DNA from: Pseudomonas sp. B21-048
GTDB taxonomy: Bacteria > Pseudomonadota > Gammaproteobacteria > Pseudomonadales > Pseudomonadaceae
Reading direction: 5' to 3'
DNA: 64,000 nucleotides
Assembly (NCBI RefSeq): GCF_024748615.1
Contig: NZ_CP087168.1
Coordinates: forward strand, 2,728,001 to 2,792,000
Shown here: piece after piece, positions 1-9,606 of the stretch
Numbering within the stretch: position 1 is the first letter of the stretch
How the letters are laid out: each line of letters opens with the position of its first letter
The notes under the pieces: model-generated
Seen by the model: the letters and a program-made list of their open reading frames with translations, nothing else
What the model was told of the DNA's origin: nothing
Databases searched by the model: none
Made by a program: the position numbers and the translations under genes

Positions 1-440
1 AAGATTGCATCACCCAGGCTTGGCTTCCCGGTAAAGCGCTCAAGCACTTCGAAGAGGATCATCCCCATCAGCATGGCTCCCAAAAACACGCCAGCCTGCC
101 AGAATCCGGCCCCCAGCCCAACGATTGCGGGGCCCGGGCAGATGCCGGCGATACCCCATCCGATGCCGAATGTCAGGCTTCCTGCGATCAAGCGTCGGTC
201 GAGTACCCGTTTCTGAGGCAGTTGCATTGCTTCACCCAGCAAAGAGTACTTTTTCCGTTTTGCCCAACCGAATGGCAAGGCAGCTATGGCAATGGCGCCG
301 ACCATCACCAGTGCCAGTGATGGGTCCCAAGTTCCGGTCAAATCGAGAAACCCCAATACTTTGGTGGGATTTGCCATACCCGCGAGCAATAAGCCCAGTC
401 CGAACATCAATCCTGCGAGCAACGCAATCAGCGCACGCAT
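1..440 (-). CDS. YeeE/YedE-family membrane protein, DUF6691 type (3' end cut by window)
   Basis: The reading frame starts at an ATG at 440 and stays open for 146 codons to the window edge. The translation begins MRALIALLAGLMFGLGLLL and carries the paired motifs GMANPTKV near the start and GWGIAGICPGPA near residue 110. These are typical of the short half-proteins of the YeeE/YedE (sulfur-compound transport) family, which are about 140 residues long, so almost the whole protein is present. It follows the other half-protein with only 2 bases between stop and start, so the two are surely co-translated and probably form one inner-membrane transporter. Family membership is recognised; the substrate (thiosulfate or a similar sulfur compound) is inference from the family. 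Confidence 0.85.
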   Translation of the reverse strand, partial: MRALIALLAGLMFGLGLLLAGMANPTKVLGFLDLTGTWDPSLALVMVGAIAIAALPFGWAKRKKYSLLGEAMQLPQKRVLDRRLIAGSLTFGIGWGIAGICPGPAIVGLGAGFWQAGVFLGAMLMGMILFEVLERFTGKPSLGDAI

Positions 441-442
441 GG

Positions 443-877
443 TCAGCCCTCCAATAGATGACGAACGACGAAAACGGTTACGAATCCCGCCGTCATGAAG
501 CTCAGCGTCGCCACCATGGAGCGGAATGACAATCTGGACAGACCGCATACACCATGTCCACTGGTACAACCTGATCCGTAACGAGTACCGAGCCCTACCA
601 GCAGCCCTGCCGACAGCAGGCTGAGCCCGCCATTCTGAAACTCGATGACGGGGAGGGGAGTGAACAGTAGCCAGATCAGTGGGGCAATAAACAACCCGAG
701 TAGAAAAGCAGCCTTTTCCGAACGACCTTCATGATCTCGACTGAGTAAGCTACCCAGTAAACCGCTGATCCCAGCCACTCTCCCATTGAGTACAACAAAG
801 AGCCCGGCAGCCAAGCCAATCAGAGCGCCTCCCGCCAATGACTTCCAAGGGGTGAAATTGATCCAGTCAATGATCAT
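443..877 (-). CDS. YeeE/YedE-family membrane protein
   Basis: This 144-residue protein has four to five hydrophobic segments and the family motif [20 protein letters not shown] near residue 100, whose conserved cysteines are thought to handle sulfur compounds. An in-frame ATG at 988 would give a longer protein, but the added part is polar and unlike the family; the start at 877 gives [13 protein letters not shown] and the usual length. The gene is directly upstream of the DUF6691 half (2-base gap) and about 75 bases downstream of a small reading frame on the same strand, so the three probably form one transcript from a promoter near 1.3 kb that contains an FNR/Anr box. Confidence 0.88.
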   Translation of the reverse strand: MIIDWINFTPWKSLAGGALIGLAAGLFVVLNGRVAGISGLLGSLLSRDHEGRSEKAAFLLGLFIAPLIWLLFTPLPVIEFQNGGLSLLSAGLLVGLGTRYGSGCTSGHGVCGLSRLSFRSMVATLSFMTAGFVTVFVVRHLLEG

Positions 878-951
878 AGAATGCTCTTGCGCAGGATAGT
901 GGGTGCCGATCATGGAATAACGGCAAGGGACATTGAGCCAACATCCTTCGC

Positions 952-1194
952 CTATTGTTGGCTGATCTTTTCCTTGACACGCAACCATTCCTGCCTGGCT
1001 TGCGGATATTTTTCATCAGCCTGTTTTTTTGCTTCAGAAAATCTTTGGAGGGTTTGAGTCGAAATTGGTTGCTCACTCAAGAGCGCATAGGCTTGAGCAC
1101 TGAGTCGATCGGCTTCGAAGAAGAGCTGATCGGTGCGACTGGTCGATTCAGGACCGGCAGCATGTCGTGTTTTTGTTGATTCTTTCAGGGTCAT
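952..1194 (-). CDS. Small conserved hypothetical protein, 80 aa
   Basis: An 80-residue, soluble, charged and probably all-helical protein with no signal peptide or membrane segment. It starts MTLKESTKTRH and ends KEKISQQ. I do not recognise a domain. The frame is open without interruption, the start is about 130 bases downstream of an FNR/Anr box at 1326-1339 on the correct strand, and the gene leads the two YeeE/YedE genes, so it is probably expressed under low oxygen. Function unknown. Confidence 0.6.
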   Translation of the reverse strand: MTLKESTKTRHAAGPESTSRTDQLFFEADRLSAQAYALLSEQPISTQTLQRFSEAKKQADEKYPQARQEWLRVKEKISQQ

Positions 1195-1325
1195 GACAGC
1201 ATTCCTTCCGGCGGAGCAGGAAATTACTGGAAAACGGTACTTCGCTACTAAGATGTCGAGTTGCGCAAATCAGAAACGGGGAATGGGGCTATTGTCCAAT
1301 CGTGCTGCCAATAGGGCTCATCTGT

Positions 1326-1339
1326 TTGATCTGTATCAA
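1326..1339. promoter_or_regulatory. FNR/Anr box, perfect (TTGATCTGTATCAA)
   Basis: Exact match to TTGAT-N4-ATCAA. It is placed to drive the leftward genes (start 1194): a possible -10 (CGATTG, 1297-1302 on the minus strand) lies 33 bases from the box centre, the spacing of class II activation. Confidence 0.75.
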
Positions 1340-1406
1340 TGTAGGGGGAGACTGCTGATGGTGTCCGACGTGTGGTCACGTCAATGGGCGCCCAAAGCCC
1401 GGATTC

Positions 1407-1420
1407 TTGACCATGATCAA
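1407..1420. promoter_or_regulatory. FNR/Anr box, one mismatch (TTGACCATGATCAA)
   Basis: One base off the consensus. A CAGTCT hexamer at 1443-1448, 32 bases from the box centre, could be the -10 of a rightward promoter for the gene at 1586. Confidence 0.6.
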
Positions 1421-1585
1421 CCTTTCGACTGTTATCCAGGCGCAGTCTGTATTGATTCATGAAACGTAATGCGCCGCTTTTATTTGGCGGGCAGAAGAAA
1501 TCGCCATACACAGTAAGACATGTGCAATCTGTTAGCAGGGAGGCTGTATTCCCATCCCCGAATGGGGGCGAACAGAGGACTTGTG

Positions 1586-1825
1586 ATGATCATTGAAATA
1601 CATAAGCAGCATTCAAGGAATCGTTGGTCGGTGCATATGGACGCTTGGGTGGCGGGTTTCAATAGCCTTGGTGAAGCCGAGTCATTCGTCAGGCTGCTCA
1701 AGGCGCGGATTGATGCGCCTCATGACTTGCCGGCCATACGCGAAACTGCATTGTCTGGGCATCTATCGTTTGGCATATCACCCAGACCTCCAGTATCGCG
1801 ACGCTTGCACGCAGACAGTGCTTGA
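1586..1825 (+). CDS. Small hypothetical protein, 79 aa
   Basis: Open frame starting ATGATCATTGAA, about 10 bases after an AGAGGA ribosome-binding sequence. The first 50 residues (MIIEIHKQHSRNRWSVHMD onward) alternate basic and aromatic residues, WxVxMDAWVAGFNSxxEAESF, like small DUF2188-type proteins; the last 25 residues look less constrained, so the true end may have been lost by frameshift. A minus-strand terminator and no plus-strand gene follow. An upstream FNR/Anr box (1407) is consistent with the surrounding regulon. Function unknown; the reading frame is moderately supported. Confidence 0.4.
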   Translation: MIIEIHKQHSRNRWSVHMDAWVAGFNSLGEAESFVRLLKARIDAPHDLPAIRETALSGHLSFGISPRPPVSRRLHADSA

Positions 1826-1936
1826 TCCCTAGGGCAAAACCATCAGCCCTGCCATCAGCCGCAAGCGATAGGCTGAAAGGCAAGGCTTAGGAGTACGTCC
1901 TGAGTTAACGTAGAACGCACTCCGCGATAAAAAAAA

Positions 1937-1966
1937 GCCAGCGAGCACCTACTTTGCTGGCGTAGC
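1937..1966 (-). terminator. Rho-independent terminator facing left
   Basis: Inverted repeat GCCAGC ... GCTGGC (1937-1942 and 1955-1960) preceded on the plus strand by a run of A, so on the minus strand the hairpin is followed by eight or more T. No leftward gene lies directly upstream of it now, so it may be left from a deleted gene. Confidence 0.55.
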
Positions 1967-1993
1967 CGGTGGCAGTCTCTTCCATCCATTGGT

Positions 1994-2007
1994 TTGATTT
2001 TGATCAA
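1994..2007. promoter_or_regulatory. FNR/Anr box, perfect (TTGATTTTGATCAA)
   Basis: Exact match. A TACACT hexamer at 2029-2034 lies 31 bases from the box centre, the position of a -10 in an FNR-activated promoter, and the next gene starts at 2073. This is one of the clearest promoters in the window. Confidence 0.8.
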
Positions 2008-2072
2008 CCTCTCCATTGCTTAGCTAGCTACACTGAAAATTAATACGACGTAATAAGTCGAGGTTGTACTTC

Positions 2073-2468
2073 ATGTACTGGTTCCGCCGTCACCGCCGAA
2101 GCCTATTGCACCTCACCCTCGTGGTATGGGTGTTAGCTGTGGCCGTGATGGCAATCCAGGGTTGTTTGGTGCAACCAAATCACAATATAGCCGCGCCACA
2201 CCATGCCGAGCAGTACGTAGTGGATGGGCATGCTCGCCATACCAGTGGTTGCCTTCAAAACTGTGAGGACACTGCCACGGCGATAAAACCTGCATTGCAG
2301 ACTCCAGCATTGGACCCCATCCAGTGGGCCGCCCTTTTGCTGTTAACTGCGGCAGTATTAATTGTGCTTAATCTCGAGGAAAAATCCTCTTTTGCCGCTC
2401 TTGCACTGAAGCGTCCCGCACCGCCAGAAGGCCCAGCTCGCCTGACTTTCGTCCGTTTCAACGATTAA
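2073..2468 (+). CDS. Hypothetical membrane protein at head of copper module
   Basis: 131 residues with an N-terminal membrane helix (about residues 12-30, LLHLTLVVWVLAVAVMAI), a periplasmic loop rich in His and Cys (HHAEQ, HARHTSGCLQNC) and a second helix near residues 85-105. Two Cys and several His in the loop suggest metal or redox chemistry. A TTG codon nine bases upstream is in frame, but ATG at 2073 is preferred. It is the first gene after a perfect FNR/Anr box and precedes a Met-rich secreted protein, so it probably belongs to the copper module. I do not recognise the family with certainty (it resembles short DUF2946-like proteins). Confidence 0.6.
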   Translation: MYWFRRHRRSLLHLTLVVWVLAVAVMAIQGCLVQPNHNIAAPHHAEQYVVDGHARHTSGCLQNCEDTATAIKPALQTPALDPIQWAALLLLTAAVLIVLNLEEKSSFAALALKRPAPPEGPARLTFVRFND

Positions 2469-2572
2469 TCCCTACCTCAGAGTGGCAGAGCACTGGTTGC
2501 TCCGTCCTGCTGCGCCGCTTTTTCGCGCCTCAGTTATTCCTGCTTATCCCCTCACAATCTCTGGAGTTCATC

Positions 2573-2980
2573 ATGCATAAACATTCGAAATTCCTTCTAG
2601 CTGCCGTCTTGACTAGCGGTGCACTCATGGCCTCTGCCGAGGATGCGCATCACCCAGCCGACGCACCAGGCGACGCAACTGAGAGCACAGCCCCAACGTC
2701 GACGGCCGTAACTAAAGCCATGACCGAGCAAATGGAGAAAATGCAGGCTGCACATGACAAAGCGGCAGCGGCTAAAACTCCCGCCGAGCGCCAGGCCGCC
2801 ATGCAAGAAGGCATGAAAGCAATGAGGGACAGCATGGCCATGATGAGCAAGGAGCAGACCGCAATGGGTTGTATGGGCATGTCTGGAGCTAAGGGCGGAG
2901 AAGGCAAAGGGATGATGGACATGATGATGCAGATGATGGAGCAGCAGTCGTCCATGATGGAAATGCCAATGAAAAAGTAA
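2573..2980 (+). CDS. Secreted Met/His-rich protein, probable periplasmic copper binder
   Basis: 135 residues. Residues 1-22 form a signal peptide (MHKHSKFLLAAVLTSGALMASA). The middle part, about residues 48-90, is a charged helix rich in Lys, Glu and Ala, and the C-terminal 45 residues are extremely Met-rich, with MxMM and MMDMMMQMM clusters plus two Met flanking the single Cys of GCMGM. Met clusters of this kind bind Cu(I) in periplasmic copper proteins. CTGGAG stands upstream of the start. The position just before the membrane methyltransferase, DUF5676 and CopA-type ATPase genes supports a role in copper buffering; this is inference from composition and context, as no named family is recognised. 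Confidence 0.75.
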   Translation: MHKHSKFLLAAVLTSGALMASAEDAHHPADAPGDATESTAPTSTAVTKAMTEQMEKMQAAHDKAAAAKTPAERQAAMQEGMKAMRDSMAMMSKEQTAMGCMGMSGAKGGEGKGMMDMMMQMMEQQSSMMEMPMKK

Positions 2981-3077
2981 ATGTGCGGTAGAGCTGCTGC
3001 AAATTACATGGCTCTGGTGCTGGCTGAGTGAATGCAGCCAGCACTCGTCTGATGTGCGTTGTTGAGGAGCGCCCACC

Positions 3078-3764
3078 ATGAACCATACTGAATCGGCCTA
3101 CGGTCTCTGGTCGCTGGTTATCATCAACTCATTGGTGTTTATCTTGTTCGCCTTCAGCTTCACCCGGCCCAAGACGAGCCGCGATTGGCGCTCCTTTGGC
3201 ATGTTCTCGGCGTTCCTGGTCGCGCTGTTTACCGAAATGTACGGTTTCCCACTGACTATCTACTTGTTGATGCCCTGGCTCACTCGCAACTTCCCTGGTA
3301 TCGACTTCCTCTCGCACGACGCAGGGCATTTGCTCGAAACAGTGATGGGCTGGAAGGTCAATCCGCACTGGGGGCCATTCCACATAATCAGCAATCTGCT
3401 GATCGCTGGCGGCTTCTGGTTATTAGCGGCCGCCTGGCGTGTACTCTACAAGGCCCAAAGTACTGGGCAACTAGCGCTCGATGGGCCTTATGCGCGGATC
3501 CGTCACCCACAGTACGCCGGCTTCGTGTTGATCATGTTTGGCTTTTTGTTGCAGTGGCCGACATTGATCACCCTAGTGATGTTTCCAATCCTCCTGGTGG
3601 TCTACGCCAAGCTGGCGAAGCGAGAGGAACGGGAGATGCTTACGCACTTCGGCGATACCTATCGCACTTACTGTCAAAAGACTCCGGCATTCCTGCCCTG
3701 GTCAGCCCCCCACAGTCCCAACACCCCTACTGGTGCCCCTCCAAGCTCAGGAAAACAGCCATGA
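3078..3764 (+). CDS. Membrane methyltransferase, isoprenylcysteine/phospholipid methyltransferase family
   Basis: 228 residues with about five membrane helices. The C-terminal half carries the signature of the ICMT/PEMT-type family: [13 protein letters not shown] near residue 137 (SAM-binding), followed after a helix by [18 protein letters not shown]. Such proteins methylate small lipophilic or thiol substrates at the membrane; in metal-resistance islands the substrate is unknown. The stop overlaps the next gene's ATG (ATGA), so it is co-translated with the DUF5676 protein and lies in the copper operon. Confidence 0.85.
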   Translation: MNHTESAYGLWSLVIINSLVFILFAFSFTRPKTSRDWRSFGMFSAFLVALFTEMYGFPLTIYLLMPWLTRNFPGIDFLSHDAGHLLETVMGWKVNPHWGPFHIISNLLIAGGFWLLAAAWRVLYKAQSTGQLALDGPYARIRHPQYAGFVLIMFGFLLQWPTLITLVMFPILLVVYAKLAKREEREMLTHFGDTYRTYCQKTPAFLPWSAPHSPNTPTGAPPSSGKQP

Positions 3765-4030
3765 ACGCTCCTTGGAAAACCGGCATTTCTCTGGCTCTGA
3801 CCATGGCCATTTCCTACACCATCTGTGCGCTGCTCTATGCGCTATGGCCGGCGCAGGGTATCGCCTTTCTCAGCGCCTTGTTCCATGGACTCGACTTCGG
3901 TCGCCTTCAAGCTCCGCAAGACTACAGTGTGGCGACTTTCGTCGGGCCACTGCTGGTCTTGAGTGTATGGGGCGCGCTGGTCGGCACCTTGTTTGCGTGG
4001 CTGTCCGCCAAGCTCCATGGCAGGCCCTGA
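3761..4030 (+). CDS. DUF5676-family small membrane protein
   Basis: 89 residues, two hydrophobic segments (about 8-30 and 58-82), beginning [16 protein letters not shown]. The pattern matches DUF5676, a small family usually found beside heavy-metal P-type ATPases. It overlaps the methyltransferase stop by 4 bases and precedes the ATPase start by 25 bases, with an AGGAGG ribosome-binding site between. Function unknown; an accessory role in copper export is inferred from the operon. Confidence 0.8.
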   Translation: MNAPWKTGISLALTMAISYTICALLYALWPAQGIAFLSALFHGLDFGRLQAPQDYSVATFVGPLLVLSVWGALVGTLFAWLSAKLHGRP

Positions 4031-4055
4031 TAGCCCCTTTGAGCAGGAGGCAACG

Positions 4056-6239
4056 ATGAACGAATCACACATGCAGCACAGTCAACATCAGCAGGCGCTT
4101 GCATCAGGGAAAATGGCGAAAGATCCGATCTGCGGGATGATGGTAGACAAGACCACAGCGTTATCACGAGAACGTGGCGGGCGCAGCTATTACTTTTGCA
4201 GCGATACCTGCTTGCGCACCTTCGAGTCGCCGGAAAGAGAACTGAAGGCGATGAAAACCCGCGTAACTATCGCCCTGACCGGTGTACTGGCCCTAGCGCT
4301 GCTGCGGGCGGGCGCCTTCATTGCACTCGCCGCCGGGGCCACACTGCTGACTTGGGTGCCGATCCCGGCGCTCCCTTGGTTCACGTGGGGTATATGGCTT
4401 TTCCTGTTGGTGACGCCGGTGCAGTTCATCGGAGGTTGGAGTTTCTATAAGGGGGCCTGGAACGCCATTCGCACCCGTAACATCAACATGGATTTTCTGA
4501 TCGCCCTCGGCACGTCGGTCGCCTATTTCTATAGTGTCGCGGTGTTGTTTTTCCCGGACGTCCTGCCGGTCAAGGTGGCCGAGCGCGACGTCTACTTCGA
4601 GGTGTCGGCGGTGATCATCGCCTTCGTACTGCTGGGTAGGTACATGGAGGAGATCATCAAGAAGAAGTCTTCAGCGGCAGTACGGCGCTTGCTTGATCTC
4701 AAACCAGCGATCGCGCATGTGATTCGTGATGGGCAAGAAGTCGACCTGCCTGCTGAACGCGTCATGGTCGGCGAGTTCCTGATAGTCAAACCTGGAGAAA
4801 AAATCCCCACCGATGGCGATGTAAGTGAAGGTCAGTCAACGGTAGACGAGTCCATGCTGACCGGCGAATCGATGCCCGTCGACAAGCACCCAGGCAGTCC
4901 GGTAATCGGAGGCACGCTCAATGGCAGTGGCGTGCTCACCTTCAAGGCGAGCAGGATCGGTGCCGATACCGCACTGGCGCAGATTATCAAGATGGTCGAG
5001 GAGGCGCAGACCAGCACAGCACAGATCCAGCGGTTGGCCGATCAGGTTACCGGCTACTTTGTGCCGGCAGTGGTAACGGTCGCGCTGCTGGCCCTGATGG
5101 GCTGGTCTCTTGCGGGGAGCTTTGCGCAGGGACTATTGGCCTTTATCGCGGTTCTGATCATTTCCTGCCCCTGCGCACTGGGCGTGGCGACACCCGCCGC
5201 ATTAATGGTCGGTGTTGGCAAGGGGGCCGATAACGGCATCCTTATCCGCGGTGGCGAAGTATTGGAGCGGGCAGAAAAACTGAGTACGGTGGTGTTCGAC
5301 AAAACCGGCACTATTACCCGAGGAGAACCCAACGTAACCGATGTGATCCCGCTTGGTACTGCGTTGGAAAACGAGGTCTTGATGCTCGCCGCCGCCGTGG
5401 AGTCTGGTTCAGAACATCCGCTCGGCGCAGCGATAGTGCGCGCCGCCCGGCATCGCGGCATCAGCTTGCCGAAAGCGATCGGCATCAATGGGATTGCCGG
5501 TCACGGCATCGAAGGCAGTATCGACAATCGCAAAATCTGGCTGGGCAACCGGCGTTTATTCGCCCGCCAAGGCATTTCGACCGAGGTTGCCGAGGAGCAC
5601 CTCATCAGCCTGGAAGCCGATGGCAAGACCGCGATGCTGGTCGGGGTCGGCGACAGCTTGCTCGGGGTGATTGCTGTCGCCGATACCATTAAACCTGAAG
5701 CGGCTGAAGCCGTTGCGGCATTGCAGGCAAGCGGCATCAAGGTCGTGCTACTGAGCGGCGACAACCATCGTACTGCGCAGGCAGTCGCGCGCCAGGTCGG
5801 CATTGAGCGAGTTATCGCCGAAGTCCTGCCGGACGACAAGGCCGCAGTGATCCGTCAATTACAAAGCGAAGGGCAGGTCGTGGCCATGGTTGGCGATGGT
5901 GTCAACGATGCACCTGCCCTGGCTACCGCGGACATCGGCATCGCCATCGGCTCGGGTTCCGATGTAGCCAAGGAAACTGGCGGCATCATCCTGCTCAAGA
6001 ACGATGTACGCGACGTGGTCACCGCGATCAAGCTGTCGCGCGCAACCATGGTCAAGATTAAACAAAACCTGTTCTGGGCATTCATCTACAACAGCATCGG
6101 CATTCCAATTGCGGCCTTTGGCCTGCTTAATCCCATCATCGCTGCCGCCGCTATGGCACTCAGCTCCTTGTCGGTAATCGCCAACTCCGCGCTGCTGAAA
6201 CGTGCCCGTATTGGCTTAAGTCGGGAGGCCAAATCATGA
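4056..6239 (+). CDS. copA: Cu(I)-type P1B ATPase with N-terminal YHS domain
   Basis: A 727-residue copper-exporting ATPase of the inner membrane. In order: a YHS metal-binding domain (residues about 20-60, DPICGMMVD ... YYFCSDTC), eight membrane helices, actuator motif TGES (269-272), transmembrane CPC (about 371-373) that marks the P1B-1 copper class, phosphorylation motif DKTGT (415-419), the P1B-specific SEHPLG (about 452) and the hinge GDGVNDAP (613). The usual N-terminal CxxC heavy-metal domains are replaced by the YHS domain, as in one well-known subgroup. I chose ATG 4056 because it follows GAGCAGGAGG and begins the YHS protein naturally; an in-frame ATG at 3963 lies inside the upstream gene. 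The stop overlaps the next start. Confidence 0.93.
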   Translation: MNESHMQHSQHQQALASGKMAKDPICGMMVDKTTALSRERGGRSYYFCSDTCLRTFESPERELKAMKTRVTIALTGVLALALLRAGAFIALAAGATLLTWVPIPALPWFTWGIWLFLLVTPVQFIGGWSFYKGAWNAIRTRNINMDFLIALGTSVAYFYSVAVLFFPDVLPVKVAERDVYFEVSAVIIAFVLLGRYMEEIIKKKSSAAVRRLLDLKPAIAHVIRDGQEVDLPAERVMVGEFLIVKPGEKIPTDGDVSEGQSTVDESMLTGESMPVDKHPGSPVIGGTLNGSGVLTFKASRIGADTALAQIIKMVEEAQTSTAQIQRLADQVTGYFVPAVVTVALLALMGWSLAGSFAQGLLAFIAVLIISCPCALGVATPAALMVGVGKGADNGILIRGGEVLERAEKLSTVVFDKTGTITRGEPNVTDVIPLGTALENEVLMLAAAVESGSEHPLGAAIVRAARHRGISLPKAIGINGIAGHGIEGSIDNRKIWLGNRRLFARQGISTEVAEEHLISLEADGKTAMLVGVGDSLLGVIAVADTIKPEAAEAVAALQASGIKVVLLSGDNHRTAQAVARQVGIERVIAEVLPDDKAAVIRQLQSEGQVVAMVGDGVNDAPALATADIGIAIGSGSDVAKETGGIILLKNDVRDVVTAIKLSRATMVKIKQNLFWAFIYNSIGIPIAAFGLLNPIIAAAAMALSSLSVIANSALLKRARIGLSREAKS

Positions 6240-6454
6240 ATCGCGAAGTTTTAATTATCTGCCTCCTGGTGAGTGTTGTGGGTATCGCAGCGGTGGTTTA
6301 CCTGTTGGGGCTGACTGGCAAGTCGTTTGTCCTCGCAGCGATTTTCCTGCTGTGCCCGGTCTTGGTCGGGGTGCAACTTTTTCGCGGCGTCCGCCAATTT
6401 GATAAGGACATGGCCGAGGTTCATCGGCAACTGAAAAGGGAGAAACTGCCTTAA
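6236..6454 (+). CDS. Small two-helix membrane protein in copper operon
   Basis: 72 residues with two hydrophobic segments (5-24 and 29-50) and a charged C-terminal tail ([18 protein letters not shown]). It overlaps the ATPase stop by 4 bases (ATGA), so it is translationally coupled to it. No family recognised; an accessory subunit of the copper exporter is the simplest reading. Confidence 0.7.
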   Translation: MNREVLIICLLVSVVGIAAVVYLLGLTGKSFVLAAIFLLCPVLVGVQLFRGVRQFDKDMAEVHRQLKREKLP

Positions 6455-6606
6455 CACTTAATCCGACTCGCCCCCCTAAATTGCCGACGCGTTGGACAGG
6501 TAAACCAATGGTCTGGCTCGCTATGCTCACACCTACGAGCGTTCCAGCAAAATTGGAAGTGGCTGCGTTATGACCGTCCCACCCGTTTCCTCCAAGGAGT
6601 ACCGTC

Positions 6607-6900
6607 ATGAATCAACATAACTTGCCCCAGCACCGCGCAAGGGGCACCAACTGGTACTTTTTAGGCTTCCTTGTCATCGTCGGTTATTTCCTATTCACCG
6701 AGCACAGGGCCCACGTCATTCCGTATCTGCCATTCCTGCTATTACTGGCCTGTCCACTGATGCATTTTTTCATGCATCGTGGGCATGGCGGACATGAACA
6801 CGGTGAAAGTGGTGAACATAGCTGTGACCATCAGCACACCAGTCAGGAGCATGATGGTTTACCCGATAACAAGGCGAAATATCCCGATCGCCCTGTATAA
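6607..6900 (+). CDS. DUF2933-family protein with His-rich tail
   Basis: 97 residues: a short polar N-terminus, two hydrophobic segments (about 16-32 and 38-56), then a His-rich tail (HRGHGGHEHGESGEHSCDHQH) of the kind that binds divalent metals. The DUF2933 core (YFLFTEHRAHVIPYLPFLL) is clear. CCAAGGAG precedes the start. It closes the copper module; the role is probably metal sensing or buffering at the membrane, by inference. Confidence 0.82.
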   Translation: MNQHNLPQHRARGTNWYFLGFLVIVGYFLFTEHRAHVIPYLPFLLLLACPLMHFFMHRGHGGHEHGESGEHSCDHQHTSQEHDGLPDNKAKYPDRPV

Positions 6901-6964
6901 GCGATTCGTCGTATATGAGTCATGCCATGAAGCTAAGCAGTGGGTCAGGTCGGCTGTTGCCAAT

Positions 6965-6984
6965 TCCCTGAAACTGTTCAGGGA
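6965..6984. terminator. Hairpin after copper module
   Basis: Perfect 8-base arms TCCCTGAA / TTCAGGGA with a 4-base loop, about 65 bases after the DUF2933 stop. No U-run follows, so it may be an attenuating or mRNA-end-protecting hairpin rather than a classic terminator. Confidence 0.4.
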
Positions 6985-7086
6985 CGCGTGCGGCAAAACA
7001 GTCCACGCGATCAATGACTTTGAACACCTCTGATCGGGGGACCGTTGCCCGGTAGCCAAGGTTCCGGATCTATTCTGGAGGATTTC

Positions 7087-9450
7087 ATGAGTGATTTTCT
7101 GAGTGCTGAGCAGTTGAAAGGTATCGATGCCTACTGGCGGGCTTCCAATTACCTTGCCGTGGGCCAGATTTACCTCAAGGAAAACCCATTGCTGCGCACG
7201 CCCCTCAAACTGGAGCACATAAAGCCGCGGCTGCTGGGCCATTGGGGTACGACACCGGGACTGAACCTGATGTACGTTCACCTCAATCAGCTGATCAAAA
7301 CCTATGACCTGAACATGCTCTTCATCACCGGTCCTGGCCATGGTGGTCCGGCGATTGTTGCCCAGAGCTACCTGGAAGGGACTTACACGCAATTCGATCC
7401 TTCCGTGGAGCAGAACGTGAATGGGCTGACCCGGCTCTTTCGGCAGTTTTCCTGGCCTTACGGGCTCTCCAGCCACGTATCGGCGCAGATTCCCGGGTCG
7501 ATACACGAAGGTGGCGAACTGGGCTATTCATTGGCCCACGCCTATGGGGCGGCGTTCGATAACCCGGATCTGATCGTTGCCTGTGTGATCGGCGACGGCG
7601 AGGCCGAAACAGGCACATTGGCCGCCAGCTGGCACTCCAACAAATTTCTCAATCCGGAACGTGATGGGGCCGTGCTGCCCATTCTCCATCTTAACGGTTA
7701 CAAGATCGCCAATCCGACGGTGCTGTCCAGAATCAGCGAAGATGAGCTGTCGGCGCTGATGTATGGTTATGGGTACGACCCGTATTTTGTCGAGGGAGAC
7801 GATCCCGAGCAGGTCCATCAACTGCTGGCCAAAACCCTGGATACGATACTGCTGCAGATTTGCGAGATTCAGCGCGTCGCGCGAAACCGTTCACAGACCC
7901 ATGAGTTGGAGCGTCCGCTTTGGCCGATGCTGATACTGCGTACGCCAAAGGGCTGGACGGGCCCGAAATTCGTTGATGGCAAACAGGTTGAAGGTACCTG
8001 GCGTGCGCATCAGGTACCCCTCAGCGACTTCCAGCAACCGCTTCACCTGCTGCAGTTGGAACAATGGCTCAACAGCTACCGGCCTCATGAGCTGTTCGAC
8101 GCCAATGGTGCTTTGCTGCCCGCCATTGCTGCGCTGGCGCCAACCGGGCATCGGCGTATGGGCGCTAACCCCCATGGCAATGGTGGCCTGCTGTTGCAGC
8201 CGCTGGACCTCCCCAGGTTTGCCGATTACGCAGTGGACCTCCCTGCACCAGGTTGCCTGCGTGCGGAGGCAACCCGGGTATTAGGCGGCTTGCTCAGGGA
8301 TGTCATGAAGAACAACCTGCAACAGCGCAATTTTCGCGTGTTCGGCCCGGACGAAACCGCCTCCAACCGTCTCGATGCCATCTATGAGGTCAGCGCAAAA
8401 GAATGGATGGGCGCCCGGGAAAGTGAGGATGTCAATCTGGCCGCCGACGGTCGGGTGATGGAAATTCTCAGTGAACAGGTGTGTGAGGGCTGGCTGGAAG
8501 GTTATTTGTTGACCGGTCGTCACGGGCTGTTTTCCTGCTATGAAGCTTTCATTCACATCGTTGATTCGATGTTCAATCAGCATGCCAAATGGCTGAAAAT
8601 CGCCGCTGAAGTCCCATGGCGCAAACCGATTGCCTCACTCAACTATTTGCTCACGTCCCATGTCTGGCGACAGGACCACAATGGTTTTTCCCATCAGGAT
8701 CCAGGGTTCATCGACCATGTTGCAAACAAGAAATCCGACGTGGTTCGGATCTATCTGCCCCCCGATGCCAATTGCCTGCTGTCAGTGACTGACCATTGCT
8801 TGAGAAGTCGCGGCTACATCAATGTCATTGTCGCCGGCAAACAGCCCGAATGGCAGTGGCTGGATATCGATTCGGCCATTCGTCACTGTATGGCCGGGAT
8901 TGGCCGTTGGGACTGGGCCAGCCATAACGATGAGGACCCGGACGTGGTGATGGCGTGCGCGGGGGACGTTCCGACGCTGGAAACACTCGCCGCCGTGACA
9001 TTGCTGCGCGAGTACGTGCCGGATATCCGGATTCGGGTCGTCAACGTCGTGGACTTGATGGTGTTGCAGCCTTCATTTCAGCATCCTCATGGGCTGCAGG
9101 ACCGTGCGTTCGATGAACTGTTCACCGTCGACAAACCAGTGATTTTCGCGTTCCACGGATATCCGGCGCTCATTCACAAACTGGTCTATAAACGAAATAA
9201 CCACGCTAACTTTCATGTCCGTGGATTCAAGGAGGAGGGCGCAACCACGACACCGTTCGACATGGTAGTGATCAATAACCTTGATCGTTATCAGTTGGCA
9301 CTGGACGTCATTCAACGGGTTTCCCGCCTGCAAGGCCAGGTTGCAACAGCCACGGCGCGGTATTGGGAAACGATGGAGAAACACAAGCTCTACATCATCG
9401 AGCATGGGCAGGATATGCCCGAGGTTCTGCAGTGGCGCTGGACGTCTTGA
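7087..9450 (+). CDS. xfp: Xylulose-5-phosphate/fructose-6-phosphate phosphoketolase
   Basis: 787 residues, the usual length. Thiamine-diphosphate enzyme that splits xylulose-5-P (or fructose-6-P) with phosphate to give acetyl-phosphate and glyceraldehyde-3-P (or erythrose-4-P). Family motifs are intact: GPGHGGPA near residue 80, GDGEAETG (about 169, cofactor binding), [23 protein letters not shown] and [16 protein letters not shown] 7087 follows CTGGAGG by 7 bases; an in-frame ATG at 7045 has no such site. Acetyl-phosphate would normally feed acetate kinase for ATP, but the island's acetate kinase at 27.7-28.3 kb is broken, so a chromosomal Ack/Pta would be needed. Confidence 0.95.
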   Translation: MSDFLSAEQLKGIDAYWRASNYLAVGQIYLKENPLLRTPLKLEHIKPRLLGHWGTTPGLNLMYVHLNQLIKTYDLNMLFITGPGHGGPAIVAQSYLEGTYTQFDPSVEQNVNGLTRLFRQFSWPYGLSSHVSAQIPGSIHEGGELGYSLAHAYGAAFDNPDLIVACVIGDGEAETGTLAASWHSNKFLNPERDGAVLPILHLNGYKIANPTVLSRISEDELSALMYGYGYDPYFVEGDDPEQVHQLLAKTLDTILLQICEIQRVARNRSQTHELERPLWPMLILRTPKGWTGPKFVDGKQVEGTWRAHQVPLSDFQQPLHLLQLEQWLNSYRPHELFDANGALLPAIAALAPTGHRRMGANPHGNGGLLLQPLDLPRFADYAVDLPAPGCLRAEATRVLGGLLRDVMKNNLQQRNFRVFGPDETASNRLDAIYEVSAKEWMGARESEDVNLAADGRVMEILSEQVCEGWLEGYLLTGRHGLFSCYEAFIHIVDSMFNQHAKWLKIAAEVPWRKPIASLNYLLTSHVWRQDHNGFSHQDPGFIDHVANKKSDVVRIYLPPDANCLLSVTDHCLRSRGYINVIVAGKQPEWQWLDIDSAIRHCMAGIGRWDWASHNDEDPDVVMACAGDVPTLETLAAVTLLREYVPDIRIRVVNVVDLMVLQPSFQHPHGLQDRAFDELFTVDKPVIFAFHGYPALIHKLVYKRNNHANFHVRGFKEEGATTTPFDMVVINNLDRYQLALDVIQRVSRLQGQVATATARYWETMEKHKLYIIEHGQDMPEVLQWRWTS

Positions 9451-9467
9451 AAGTCCTTTACAAGGAT

Positions 9468-9481
9468 CTGATATAGATCAA
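9468..9481. promoter_or_regulatory. FNR/Anr box, one mismatch (CTGATATAGATCAA)
   Basis: Lies 18 bases after the phosphoketolase stop and 126 bases before the universal stress gene, with a possible -10 (GAATCT, 9504-9509) about 32 bases from the box centre. Confidence 0.65.
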
Positions 9482-9606
9482 AGCCAAGGAGATTCCAAGG
9501 GAGGAATCTGGGTCAACGCTGGTGTTCAACCCTGCGATGACGCGACGACCGACCATCGGCAAGGGCATCGGCAGGCGTCGAAGCCCAACCTTTCTGGAGT
9601 CGGATC

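Larger units (their letters stand above)
1195..1585. other. Regulatory gap with two FNR/Anr boxes
   Basis: This 391-base gap separates the leftward small gene (ending here at 1194) from the rightward small gene at 1586. It holds two FNR/Anr boxes (1326 and 1407) arranged as for divergent promoters. Reading frames across it have no family resemblance and I reject them as genes. A short hairpin of C-rich and G-rich arms lies near 1552-1566. Confidence 0.6.

Noticed and set aside
1248-1511. 87-codon minus-strand frame
   Set aside because: It spans both FNR/Anr boxes and has no recognisable family; the region acts as a divergent promoter.
2597-3079. 160-codon minus-strand frame rich in His
   Set aside because: It is the antisense of the Met-rich secreted protein: ATG repeats read backwards as CAT (His). 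The plus-strand protein has a signal peptide and a ribosome-binding site; this frame has neither.
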